A stretch of 64,000 bases of DNA from Acephala macrosclerotiorum. Lineage: Eukaryota; Ascomycota; Leotiomycetes; Helotiales; Mollisiaceae. The stretch's first letter is position 1, and the number at the start of each line of letters is the position of its first letter. Positions 34,615 through 44,386 of the stretch are shown here, in pieces. The position numbers were made by a program, and so were the translations under genes. Where the stretch lies: positions 124,001 through 188,000 of the forward strand of contig MU119262.1 in NCBI GenBank assembly GCA_014904845.1, read 5' to 3'. The notes under the pieces are model-generated. The model saw nothing but the letters and a program-made list of their open reading frames with translations. It was not told the DNA's origin and ran no database searches.

Positions 34615-35488
34615 TGAAGATACTATAACCCAATTCTATTCGTTCGTTGTAATGACTTATAATACTAGTAGCTGGAAATGACGAGATGAAATGAGGGTTA
34701 GATACTTTGATCATCGTACGAGTGAGTACAGCGAGTCAAAAGACACGGGTTGATGAATGGGGCACAAGAAACTGCAATTTGTAGGTCATGCTACTTGAGT
34801 AGTTCTCTCTTTAGCCAACATCTCTTCACCATCTTCAAGCTTATCCGAAACTACTCAACCACAATTTAAGCCCAGTACTCTTTCCTTGATCTCGATATAC
34901 ATCCCATCTCCCCTCTCCTGCACCCGCTAAGCGAACACTCATCCGCAAACACTTCCCCACGCCAATACCGCAACATGTTTTTCCCTTCTTGCAAATCAAT
35001 CACTGAATATAAAGAAGGCCAACATTTCCTCTAACTGAATTTGACGAACTCTAAATTGTCTGTTAGGAGATGTTGTGACTGTTAGTGGAGGAGGCGGGGT
35101 AAGTTTCTTCGGCGGCTCGCTCCGAGATTCTCATAACCTTACAAATACAATGACTATGAGTTCGGAATGAACGGTTGGTAGCAAGATGCAGGATATCCTC
35201 TATACTACTTTAATGTTAATCAATAGAGTAGGACTATAATCTTTGAAAGAAGCGAGATTTCGCCCCAGAAGTAAAGTGTAATTGTGAGTGACCACTAAGC
35301 GAGAGAGAATACCTGTTGAGTGAAAGCATCTTATAAAAGACCATCATCTAGTTGAACTGCATTCAAAACCTCAAGCTTTCATCCCTTTCCCCCCATCTTA
35401 GATTCCACGAAAACAACCACACCCATACCTCAAAGTCCCCCTTCTCAACCCATTCCCCACAAAACCCTCATTACCCCGCACCTCAAAC
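34615..35488. other. Convergent intergenic region
   Basis: About 870 bases between the 3' ends of the kinase (+) and the S9 peptidase (-). No gene, RNA or repeat was recognised. Confidence 0.4.
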
Positions 35489-37550
35489 TCAAAGTAAAGT
35501 CCTCTTCCACAACGCCTCTTCCTCCTCAATCGCCTTCTGTAAATGATCCTTCATCTTAAACCCATGTCCCTCTCCCTCAAAAACAACCAACTTGACATCT
35601 GCCCCCTTCTCCCTCAACAACTTCTCCATCTCCTCTGCTTGATCTATTGGAACTACCTTATCGACATCCCCTTGCAACAAAAGCAGTGGTCTCTCGATAT
35701 TCTTTGCGTGGAAGCATGGACTTCGGTCAAAGTAGACTTTATCTTGTTCTTCTATTGTTGCGGTTTCCGGGAACAGGAGGGCGAAGAGGTAGTGGGATTC
35801 GAATTTATGCGTATCGGCTGCTAAGGAGCGTAGGTTTCCGATGCCGTAGAGGGAATTGCCTGCTGCGAAGGCTTTGGGGAAAGTACACATCCCCTGCAAC
35901 GTCGTATAGCCACCCGCACTGCCTCCCGTAAGCCCCACCTTGTTCCCATCAATCAGTCCTTTACCAGCAAGGTAATCGATACAAGACACCGTATCCTCAC
36001 AATCTTTCAATCCCCAATTGTAGTCTAGCTCCTCCCGATACTTCCGTCCATACCCAGTTGAGCCAGCATAGTTGACGTAGCAATACGCATACCCCCTTGA
36101 AGTATAATATTGAGCCCCAAGCGATAGCGCAGGAGGAACATGACTCGTCGGCCCACCGTGAATAAACACAATCATCGGCGGTTTTGTTCCCTTCGGGGCC
36201 TCGAAATCAGGATTCTTAGGCGGGATGAATATCGCATATGAAGTTCCCCCAATATCCTCTCCATGCGTCCTCGGAAACTCGATAGTTTGAGCAGGTGAGA
36301 AAACGGAGGTTGGGAGTTTGGCGTCTGTTGAGGATTTTAGGAGTTTGAGGGAGGGGGAAGAGGGGGTAGTGATGTCGATTTGGTAGAGGGCTGTGGGGGC
36401 GGAGAGGGAGCCGGAGATTACTGCTATGGAGGTGGGGGAGACGCGCTTTACGGCGCAGCCTTGGATGCTGACTAGGCCGACGGGGAGTTCGGTGGTTGAT
36501 TTTGTGGAGAGGTCGTAGAGGATGAGGCCGTTTGTTGCTTTTTTGGTGTAGGTGATTACGAGTTGGTTCTCGTTCATTGAGACGTAGGTACAGCTGTCTG
36601 GGTTAGCATCGAGGAGTTAAAACATGAAGGATCACTTACGAGCCAAGAATGTAATCTCGTCCTCCCAACTCATTTTCTTCATATCCCTTCACAGGAAGCA
36701 ACTCCACATCCTCAGACTTCCCATCAGATCGATACAACTGCCAAAACCCCGTCCTATCACTACAAAATAACAACGAATCATCAACATGCCATTTCGGCTG
36801 CGCAATACTCTCCTTCCTCGCCTCTCCTGCAATCTTAACTTTTCCGCTCACTTCCTCTCCATCCCAATCCGCAACATAAAGCTCAGTCCCCGTCCACGGC
36901 ATATCAGGATGATTCCATTGCACCCAACAGATCTTCTTCCCATCATGACTGAATTTTGGATGAGCGTAGAAATCTGCTCCTGAAACAATCACTTCTGCTT
37001 TCCCAGTTTGGGAGTTGATGATTGCTATGGTGTTGAATACTTCCTCAGCGCTCTTTCCTCGATGCTCTTCTTGGACTGCGGCGATGATTGAAGGAGTCTT
37101 GGGATGCACATCGAAATTTGCGTAGCGGAGTTTACTGTCCGGTGCTCCCTTGATGATTTCTTCCGTCTCACCAGAGGGGGTTCGGATGAAGACTCCATCG
37201 GAGTAGAAGTCATTGAAGATGATGCTTCCATCAGGACTGATAGCCGCAGCTCCGCCACCATATTCGTGGACTTTGGTTCGAGCATTATACTCCCTAGGAA
37301 CGATATCAATGCTCTTGCCATCTTTAATCTCAACAATCGCTGCTCGACCCTTTTCAGAGGGACGACCTTCGATGAGGTAGATGGAGCTGTTTGTGGGCTG
37401 GAGGGGATATCAGCATGGGGTCGACATGGGTGCGGGGCAACGAGCGTTGACGTGGACTTCTGAGAAGCTCAAACTGCTTCCTGAGACAATCTCAGTCGTG
37501 ATGGGACTGCTCCAGGTGCCATAGGCGGCGACTTTCTTTGTAGGACTCAT
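35489..37550 (-). CDS. S9-family prolyl oligopeptidase-like serine peptidase
   Basis: Three exons fit: about 37442-37550, 36640-37397 and 35489-36593, giving roughly 655 residues. The N-terminal part is a beta-propeller-like region (YGGGAAAISPDGSIIFNDF; HPKFSHDGKKICWVQWNHP). The C-terminal alpha/beta hydrolase has VFIHGGPTSH, nucleophile motif GGSAGG, the acid in LQGDVDKVVP and the His in EGEGHGF. This matches S9C acylaminoacyl or dipeptidyl peptidases; no signal peptide is seen, so it is probably cytosolic. Intron 2 is clean (GTAAGT..GACAG). Intron 1 is a puzzle: the natural 44-base intron (GTTGCC..CTGAT..CCAG) leaves the frame one base off, whereas a 54-base version with the weak donor GTCAAC at 37451 is in phase. 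Confidence 0.88.
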
Positions 37551-38300
37551 CTTCAGTTCTTAGCGTTCGGTCGTGATACGTGATGAGGCTTGAAGGAATC
37601 GCAAACGTGGGGTATACCGTAAGCACAGCTAAAATGCGAGGAACGATAATAAGGAGTGCGGAGGAATGGTTGATGATTTTATGAGAGAAAGCATGGGAAA
37701 ACTCTTAGGTCTCACCTGTTATGTGAGATCCACAAGTATTCGAGTTGATGCTCGGCGAACTGAAAGAGTAACGGACGGAAGCCTTGAAGTTACCCCACAT
37801 ACCTCCCACTTTCCTGTTTAGGATTAGGCTATTTTCTACCTTCAGCCACAGCCGGCGAGTTTAAGTTCTGAGAAAAGGTGCTGAAGACAAATGCAGTATT
37901 GTGTTCATATGGATATAAGATTTCAGATGGACCTGTACATGAAAAGTAATCAAAAGCGCAGGCATAACTCATCTTCAGCAAAGTCACGTGGACAAACGAT
38001 GCTCCTCCACCTTCCCCACTCGAATGTGTTGGTGGAACTATCTGTGAGATTCCAAATGGTCGGAACAAACTTCATTCGATGCCATACTTTGTACTTCCAA
38101 TTCTTCTGATCGCTGATCTAGGAACCAATGCAACCGTAGACCTATCTCCCAAAACCTAAACTCCGAACTCCGTCCTTGCAGTGCAATGCTGTAAAATCAC
38201 GCAGCAGTCCTCACCCTAAATTCCCGTCATGAATTACATTATCGTCCCACTCTATTCGACCACGCCCCCTACCTAGTTACCCCGAAAGGTGACTACTCCG
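37551..38300. other. Intergenic region
   Basis: About 750 bases between the start of the S9 peptidase gene (-) and the end of the acyltransferase gene (-). No gene was supported; it should hold the peptidase promoter and the acyltransferase 3' UTR. Confidence 0.4.
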
Positions 38301-39772
38301 TCACCGAGGCAAAAGTGGAGCACTCCTCTCCTCATCCTCCGCAAACGTCCTCTTCTCCAAAGCCTGTGTTACCCTCCCACACCACGCATCAACGTATGTC
38401 GTCCATAAGTTAGCAGCATAATACATAATCCCGAACCAAATCCCCACTGCCAAATAAAACCACCACCTACTCCCCAGCTCTAAATGCGGCGCCTCATGTA
38501 CGCTCCCATCCTCCATCACAATATCCTTCGGCGCCACAACCCCGTACAACATCCACACCAAAATCGTCCTTAAAAATGATCCATGTAGTAAATAAACAGC
38601 AAAACTATTCTTCCCACACCACAACAAATACTTATTCGACAATACCGCCTTCGCCAAATCCGAAAAATGCAAACCCAGCGCCAGAAGCGTAAGTCCAAGA
38701 CCGGTATAAAACCTTGGTGTATCGGGATGATTTGGTGGGAAAATGTATTTTGAGAGGGAGAGCATGGTGTTAGACCATGGCATCCATTCGGGATTTGTTT
38801 CGGGGTAGGAGGCGAAGAGGAGCCCGATGAAAATGAATATTGGGGAAAGGATGCGGCTGGGCCATTTGCGGGTGGAGATCCAGTCTGTGTAGGTGGGGAG
38901 TTGGGAGAGGTCGCAGAGGAAGGCCCCAAAGAAGAAGTGGATTCCGAATTCAGCTAAGGGAATTGTAAGTAATGAAAATACATGAGGGGATGTAAGGGAG
39001 GGGGGAGACGAACGATCGTTGGCGATGTAGTAGTAGACGAACAAAGCCATCTCCACCATCATCCGATATTTAGGCTTCATATACGCCGTCGCGAATAGCA
39101 TCACATAAACCAAAAACGCCCCCTTGAGCAAAGGGAGCAGTGTCCATTGATTCGGTTCGTAAACGTTCCATTCTCGTGTCCATGTCGTGATCAAATTCGT
39201 ACATAACTCCAAAAATGATGATCCGATAGGCTGTCGATTAGGAGTCGTGTAGATAAGCCACCATGAAGCAACATGTTTCGTCACACTGAATCCTCCGAAT
39301 TCGCAGATGACCCAGATGATTATCGTTGCTATTGAGGCGGGCAGGACGAGACGTGGGATTCGACGGAAGGCACTTTTCGTGATGCTGACGAGGGCTTTTT
39401 CCTGGGTGCCATTTGCGTAGAGGCGAATGGGCTTCAGGGCACAGACGTAGCCCGTCACCAAGGAGAATATTGGCACTCCGATTCTTCCTTGGACGAGGAC
39501 TCGGAGGAAGGGCCATTGAAGCAATCGCGGTGAGGTTCCTTCGGCGGAGGTGGGTTTGAAGAGGTCATCATCGAAGGCTCGAGTGAGATGGGTGAGGACT
39601 ACGAGGAGGGATGCGATTCCACGGAGTCCCTGGAGTTATCGTCAGTTGAGTTTGGTACGCTGTATGCATACAATTCAAGGTGAAAAGCTTCCTGTATTCA
39701 AGGAAGGCTGCTTCCGAGCGATTGTTGACTTACATCCACCCATTTCACGTTCTCCTGTCGACTTGCACTCAT
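38301..39772 (-). CDS. Acyltransferase family 3 membrane protein
   Basis: A 13-codon first exon (39734-39772, MSASRQENVKWVD) splices by GTAAGT..CTCCAG to an exon starting at 39629 with GLRGIASLLVVLTH. The WVDGLRGIAS..V..TH text made by this join is the diagnostic N-terminus of the family, in which the His is catalytic. About ten hydrophobic segments follow, with RRIPRLVLPA and WCGKNSFAVYLLHG typical of fungal members. Length is about 455 residues, or 435 if an in-phase 60-base segment (38954-39013, GTTCGT..CTTAG) is removed as an intron. Such enzymes transfer acyl groups to carbohydrates or lipids in membranes; the substrate is unknown. A disrupted relative lies at 29783-31239. Confidence 0.9.
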
Positions 39773-41236
39773 TCTGCCTGCACCGAGTTATGAACAAAAG
39801 AGTGACATCCACGAATATCGAAACGGATCAGCTTGTGAGACAGTAAGGGGTGTCGCACGAGTATCTAGACAGAAGAAGGAAGAGAACCTCCGCAGGTTAT
39901 TGAGGCTTCGTACGCCAACCGAGGCATGCGAAAGACGGTCGAGGAGGCCGTTGCGGGTTCTGTTCCTGAGCCGGACGATCTGCGCCATCTCATACGCTGA
40001 ACTCTCGATAACGAGTTGCATCATGACGATCTAGTCCTTGGCAAGTAGCAATTGGCTCACTTGAGTTGCCAAAAATGGTCGATTGACGATCAAGCAAACG
40101 CCAATCTATGGTGATATGTGGGGAAGGCTAGGACCCAAGGGAGATAAGCGGGTGAGCGGTCGACAGGTAAAAGAAGATCAACAGCGTTGGTACCTGAAAA
40201 AGGAAGGCGTGCTTAGTCTTCCTCACCAAAGTCGTGATCCCCTCAAATCAGAACTTGGTATCAATCTTGAGATGTATGGACTAAGAAGTAGTGTTTGTAG
40301 CGTCGAGTGAGCCGCCGACGTGATTGATTAAAAGGACAACACGTGGGTCGAGCTGAACTGCGGTGGAGAAGTTTATGGAGACATCCCTTGAGAAGAAGAA
40401 GGTTCTACCTTGAGATCTCACTTGAGAGTAAGGTACTTTATGAATCATTTTCTGAATGAAATTGGAGAGGGTTTGAGATGGAGACAAGATTTGAAAGGTG
40501 ATGATGATTGTGATGAGGAAGGAAAGGTGGGATGGGCTGTCCTGGGTTCGGATCGCGAAAACTTCTCCCGGCGGTCCGGACTCGCGTTTTCGTGTTGCTT
40601 TTCTCACATCTCAATCATATCGACAAAAAATGGATAACGTTGCAAGAAAACACTTCATCTGTGAGTATTGGCTTGACACCTTCCAGCACATTGATGTTGA
40701 GCTCCTGGCCTTGAGGATCCTCTCGAATTGCCCTGAAGCACGTGCACTCAGTCTCTAGCTTGTCTGACAAAGGCCGCAAATCATTCAGCGATTCAATCCA
40801 TTTCTTAGTATCCTGAACAAGCGCAAGCATGAAGAAATTCAACATATTTCTGGGTATGCTGCTCAGATCCTGTAAGTTATTACTTTACTGTCACGTGCAA
40901 ATACACCAAATCGTTCAGCCTATTCTTTCCAGGCTTTTAATGATTTCTTAAATCATATCGTTCTCGCGCTTTGCTTTCACAATTCTTTTGTATTATCTTT
41001 ACCGAAAATGGTCTAAAGGCATTGTTCTCTAGTCTGAACAATGAAATGTCTTTGCCGTAGTGAACGCAATTGTATTGTTCCTTGAACTTACACAAAACGG
41101 ATCGTTAGATTGACAAAAGTCATTGACAAGATCACTTTCAACAATGGACATCACATTGTTCTTAAACAGCAAGCTGTTTTCAGAACCAACTATAAGGTAA
41201 CAATACCATCGTACCAAATCACGTGCAAAGAAGAAC
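39773..41236. other. Divergent intergenic region
   Basis: About 1.46 kb between the acyltransferase (-) and the amidoligase (+). Several short open frames overlap here on both strands without motifs. The minus-strand frame 40615-40845 reads somewhat like protein but has no supporting exon structure. Confidence 0.4.
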
Positions 41237-42430
41237 ATGAATCCCACCTCAATATTCTCTCCAATAAACGGCCCTGGCGGCCAATCCAAACTCAGCGGAA
41301 ACGTCCCTTCCTTTGGTATCGAGCTCGAATTCCTCGTCGGCCTCCTCCCCGATGGATCCACAGACCCAGATCCCCAAGATCCCCACATCAGATCCGGCAT
41401 CTACCCCTTCCCACTAGAAGTCGAGCACCACATCGCCAAGAATCTCAACAAGACATTCAAAACCCAGATTTACACCACAACGAAAGAGCTTGAACAGCCG
41501 TTCTGGGCTTATGTTCCATTTGGAAACATTGATAGTAAGGCCGAAGAAGACGCATTCGGCAGATCAGCTCATGGTGAGTGGGAAATCAAATCTGATATCT
41601 CTGTTATAGATCCCGAAGAAGGCAGCACACCTTATCAGTATGTTGCTATCGAAGTTGTTTCCCCAGCATATATATTCAGTCTTGAAGCTATAGCTGATGT
41701 CCAACGAGTAGTCGAACATCTGGTCTCCACATACAGAACTAAAGTCAACCAAACCTGCGGTATGCATATCCACATCGGCTGCCAACAGGCTGATTTTGAG
41801 TTGCAGCATTTGAAGAGCATAATGGCGATCATCTGGACATTTGAGAAGAGGTTCTATCAGCTGGTAAGTGAAGATCGCTCAACTAACACCTCTTACACCG
41901 GACTTCTCAACACAGGTTCTCGCCTAGGTGAAGAGACAGCAGGACCGGTAGAAGGACTCGAAAGAATCCTCGCAGCTGAATCAGTTTCAGAGCTCGCTCA
42001 TATGCTGACAGATCCTTATTGGATACGTCTCGGCTTCAACATCCGAGATCTAGATCCACTATGCACCAAATCATTCAACCCGAAACCCACACTTGAAATC
42101 AGGATCCATGAAGGTACACTCGACCCCGAAGCGTTCATGAATTGGATCCCTCTATGGACATGGATCTCTCAATTTGCAGAGGTAGTAAACACCGAGAACC
42201 TAAATAAGTGGTTGAGGGAACACATCAATGATGCAGAAGAGGATTATGATGCTTTCCAATTGTTGAATGCGTTAAAGCTGCACAGACAAGCACATTATTA
42301 TGCTACTAAAGTTCTTGATCCTTTGAGTCTCCATGGCCAAGGCTCTTTGCTAGGTAAGGCGGCGTTGATTGAGGTGTTTGGATCTGAGAGTCCGAGGGAT
42401 TTAAGTAAGTTCGATCAGCCCTTGCTTTGA
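41237..42430 (+). CDS. Putative amidoligase enzyme (Amidoligase_2 family)
   Basis: An open frame of 397 codons carries the family landmarks in order: FGIELEF near residue 28, EIKSDIS, VAIEVVSPAYIF, CGMHIHIG near 175-182 and LEIRIHEGTLDPEAFMNWIPLW near 290-310. The family belongs to the glutamine-synthetase / gamma-glutamyl-cysteine-ligase fold (COOH-NH2 ligases) and is predicted to form amide or peptide bonds with ATP. No signal peptide is present, so it should act in the cytosol. Inside the frame, 41864-41915 looks exactly like an intron (GTAAGT..CTAAC..ACACAG), but removing its 52 bases would cause a stop four codons later. The unspliced frame matches the family downstream, so it is kept as coding. 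Confidence 0.85.
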   Translation: MNPTSIFSPINGPGGQSKLSGNVPSFGIELEFLVGLLPDGSTDPDPQDPHIRSGIYPFPLEVEHHIAKNLNKTFKTQIYTTTKELEQPFWAYVPFGNIDSKAEEDAFGRSAHGEWEIKSDISVIDPEEGSTPYQYVAIEVVSPAYIFSLEAIADVQRVVEHLVSTYRTKVNQTCGMHIHIGCQQADFELQHLKSIMAIIWTFEKRFYQLVSEDRSTNTSYTGLLNTGSRLGEETAGPVEGLERILAAESVSELAHMLTDPYWIRLGFNIRDLDPLCTKSFNPKPTLEIRIHEGTLDPEAFMNWIPLWTWISQFAEVVNTENLNKWLREHINDAEEDYDAFQLLNALKLHRQAHYYATKVLDPLSLHGQGSLLGKAALIEVFGSESPRDLSKFDQPLL

Positions 42431-42567
42431 TATAAGGTAATTGTCTTATTTCTTTTGTCGTCATTTTCGTTCATTGCGGTTTAACTATACGATAACACAA
42501 CGAAACCATACTTCAAACTTTCAATGCATTGCAAACCGAGTGGGGTCCTGTTGTCCTTCACTACATT

Positions 42568-43845
42568 TCAAGCCATCTCATAAACACTCCTCATGCTCTT
42601 TCTTCCAAAATTGCCCTTTTTCGAGTCATTTCTCTCAGCCGCGCTAACCGGCTCAGCCATCTCTGTTCCATTCTCACTACCATTCACTTCCCGCGCTTTA
42701 TCAGGGTTAATTCTCAACAAACTCGACGGTCTCAGGCCTCTGTTAGAATACATCCTCAGCAGTTCGGCTTCTCCGTGGAAGCATTCCCCGCAATCTGATT
42801 TTAGGCTCCTCACCGCGACTCGTTTTCCATACTCGAATGCTACAAGGACACAGAAGAGGAAGACGAGAAGGACGATGATTGTGATAGCCACCACGAGCCG
42901 GATTTTTGTTGATGAAGTTGAACTCGGAGGGTCCAAGGTTGTCGAGTTCGATGTGGAGGTCAAGTTTTGAGGATTACCAGTGAGTTTGATGACCTGTTTC
43001 GACGTTCCCTTGAAATCCACGTCGGCCCGCACCGCGAATTCGCCACCGAAGCCAGTATCCGTGGATGAAGAGAGGGGAGCTGATGCTGTTTCTGTGCTGA
43101 AAACAATCGCAGGAAGAGAAGATATGACCGTGGTGCTTGCTGCTGCCGGGTATGATGCAATGATAGTTGTGCTTGCTTCTTCGATAAATGAAGCCGTGAT
43201 CGTGATTAAAGTCGGCATCGCAGAAGGCGCAGATACCGCGACAAAGGTGGAAACTGCTGCGGGCAGGGAGGGGAAGTTCGTGCTCGCCGCTGTAAGGAGA
43301 CTAAAGTCCTGAAATGCAGATGAAATGACTGATCGTGGGGAAAGTACAAGATCACTCTCATCGGAAGCTGCCGTGTTGGTGGATAATGTGTCGGTCTGGC
43401 TGGACTGACGTTTGATGTTAATACTTCAAGCTAATCGACAGTGCCGAGGCTCACTTACCACTGATATGATTTCAATGCTTGGATCTTGGATCAGAAATGG
43501 AAGAGATGAACTCGAGTCCCCGTTGCCGTCCACGAGCAGCATCACGAAGCCATCGTCAAGATTGCCAGGATTCCACGGTGTCCAAGTGAACTCGGAGTTG
43601 TAAATGCCAGCTGTGAATAGTTAACACGATGCGTCATAGATAAGGTGAGGAAGGAATGCACCTGCAACTACCCATCCTCCAGAAGTGGCATTCGACAGCA
43701 AAGTCAACGACACCGGCAACGCCGTCTCTCCGTCCCACGATACAGTAGATGGCTCACCCAGAAAGGCATTTGGAAAACTTGGAGTGATGAATCCGAATGA
43801 AAGACAACAAGCCACCAGGGCTGAGAAAGTAAAAACTCGTCGCAT
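42568..43845 (-). CDS. Secreted, Ser/Thr-rich single-span membrane protein
   Basis: Exons 43662-43845, 43459-43610 and 42568-43404 join in phase (introns GTGCAT..TTCACAG and GTAAGT..CGTCAG) to encode 390 residues. The start at 43845 gives a signal peptide (MRRVFTFSALVACCLSFGF). The first 110 residues form a compact beta-rich region (EPSTVSWDGETALPVSL, EFTWTPWNPGN, DGFVMLLVDGNGD). A Ser/Thr/Ala-rich stalk follows, then a membrane span (LVVAITIIVLLVFLFCVLVAF) near residues 275-297 and a basic cytosolic tail. The layout resembles fungal wall-stress or surface-sensor proteins, but there is no WSC domain, so function is open. Confidence 0.82.
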
Positions 43846-44386
43846 TGCACAAGTCAACAAGTACACGACCTCGCACGATTTCAAGATCGACGTCAAAAGA
43901 CGCCATGGTTTGAGAATAAGTAGCCACCTCTGAACTTACCACCTTATCATGGCGCTTAAAATATGCTTGAAATGAGAGCTGAATGCATTTTCAAGTCGGT
44001 GGTAGGCATGCGGCCGCTTTCCAAACCCAACATTTTTGTTACGTGGCTGGCCCCTTTTCTAGCCGCCGAGGTGAGTAGCGAATAAGCGAGTACCGAGAGG
44101 ATGGGTGAAACAGGATATGCTTAAATCTAACTGTTGGAATTCTCAGCCTGCCGAGACACAAGATGACATTGGCAGGTATTTGCAGTTTGTAAAAAATTAG
44201 ACTGAGTAGTGTTTTAACGCGCTGCAAGTGCAAGGTAATGAAGACGCGCGGGTAAATGTGTAAGATCGACAGTTTGAAAAACCGATGCTGAAGGTCGTGG
44301 TGACAACGACAATGAGAGACGGTCAAAATAAGGAAGGACATGGATGGAAGGTGAAATAAAGTAAAAAGTAGAGAGATGCTCTCGCC
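43846..44386. other. Intergenic region
   Basis: About 540 bases between the surface-protein gene start and the end of the HET-domain gene. No gene was supported. Confidence 0.4.

Noticed and set aside
40615..40845. Small minus-strand gene between acyltransferase and amidoligase
   Set aside because: The text looks moderately protein-like but there is no motif, exon join or start context to support it.
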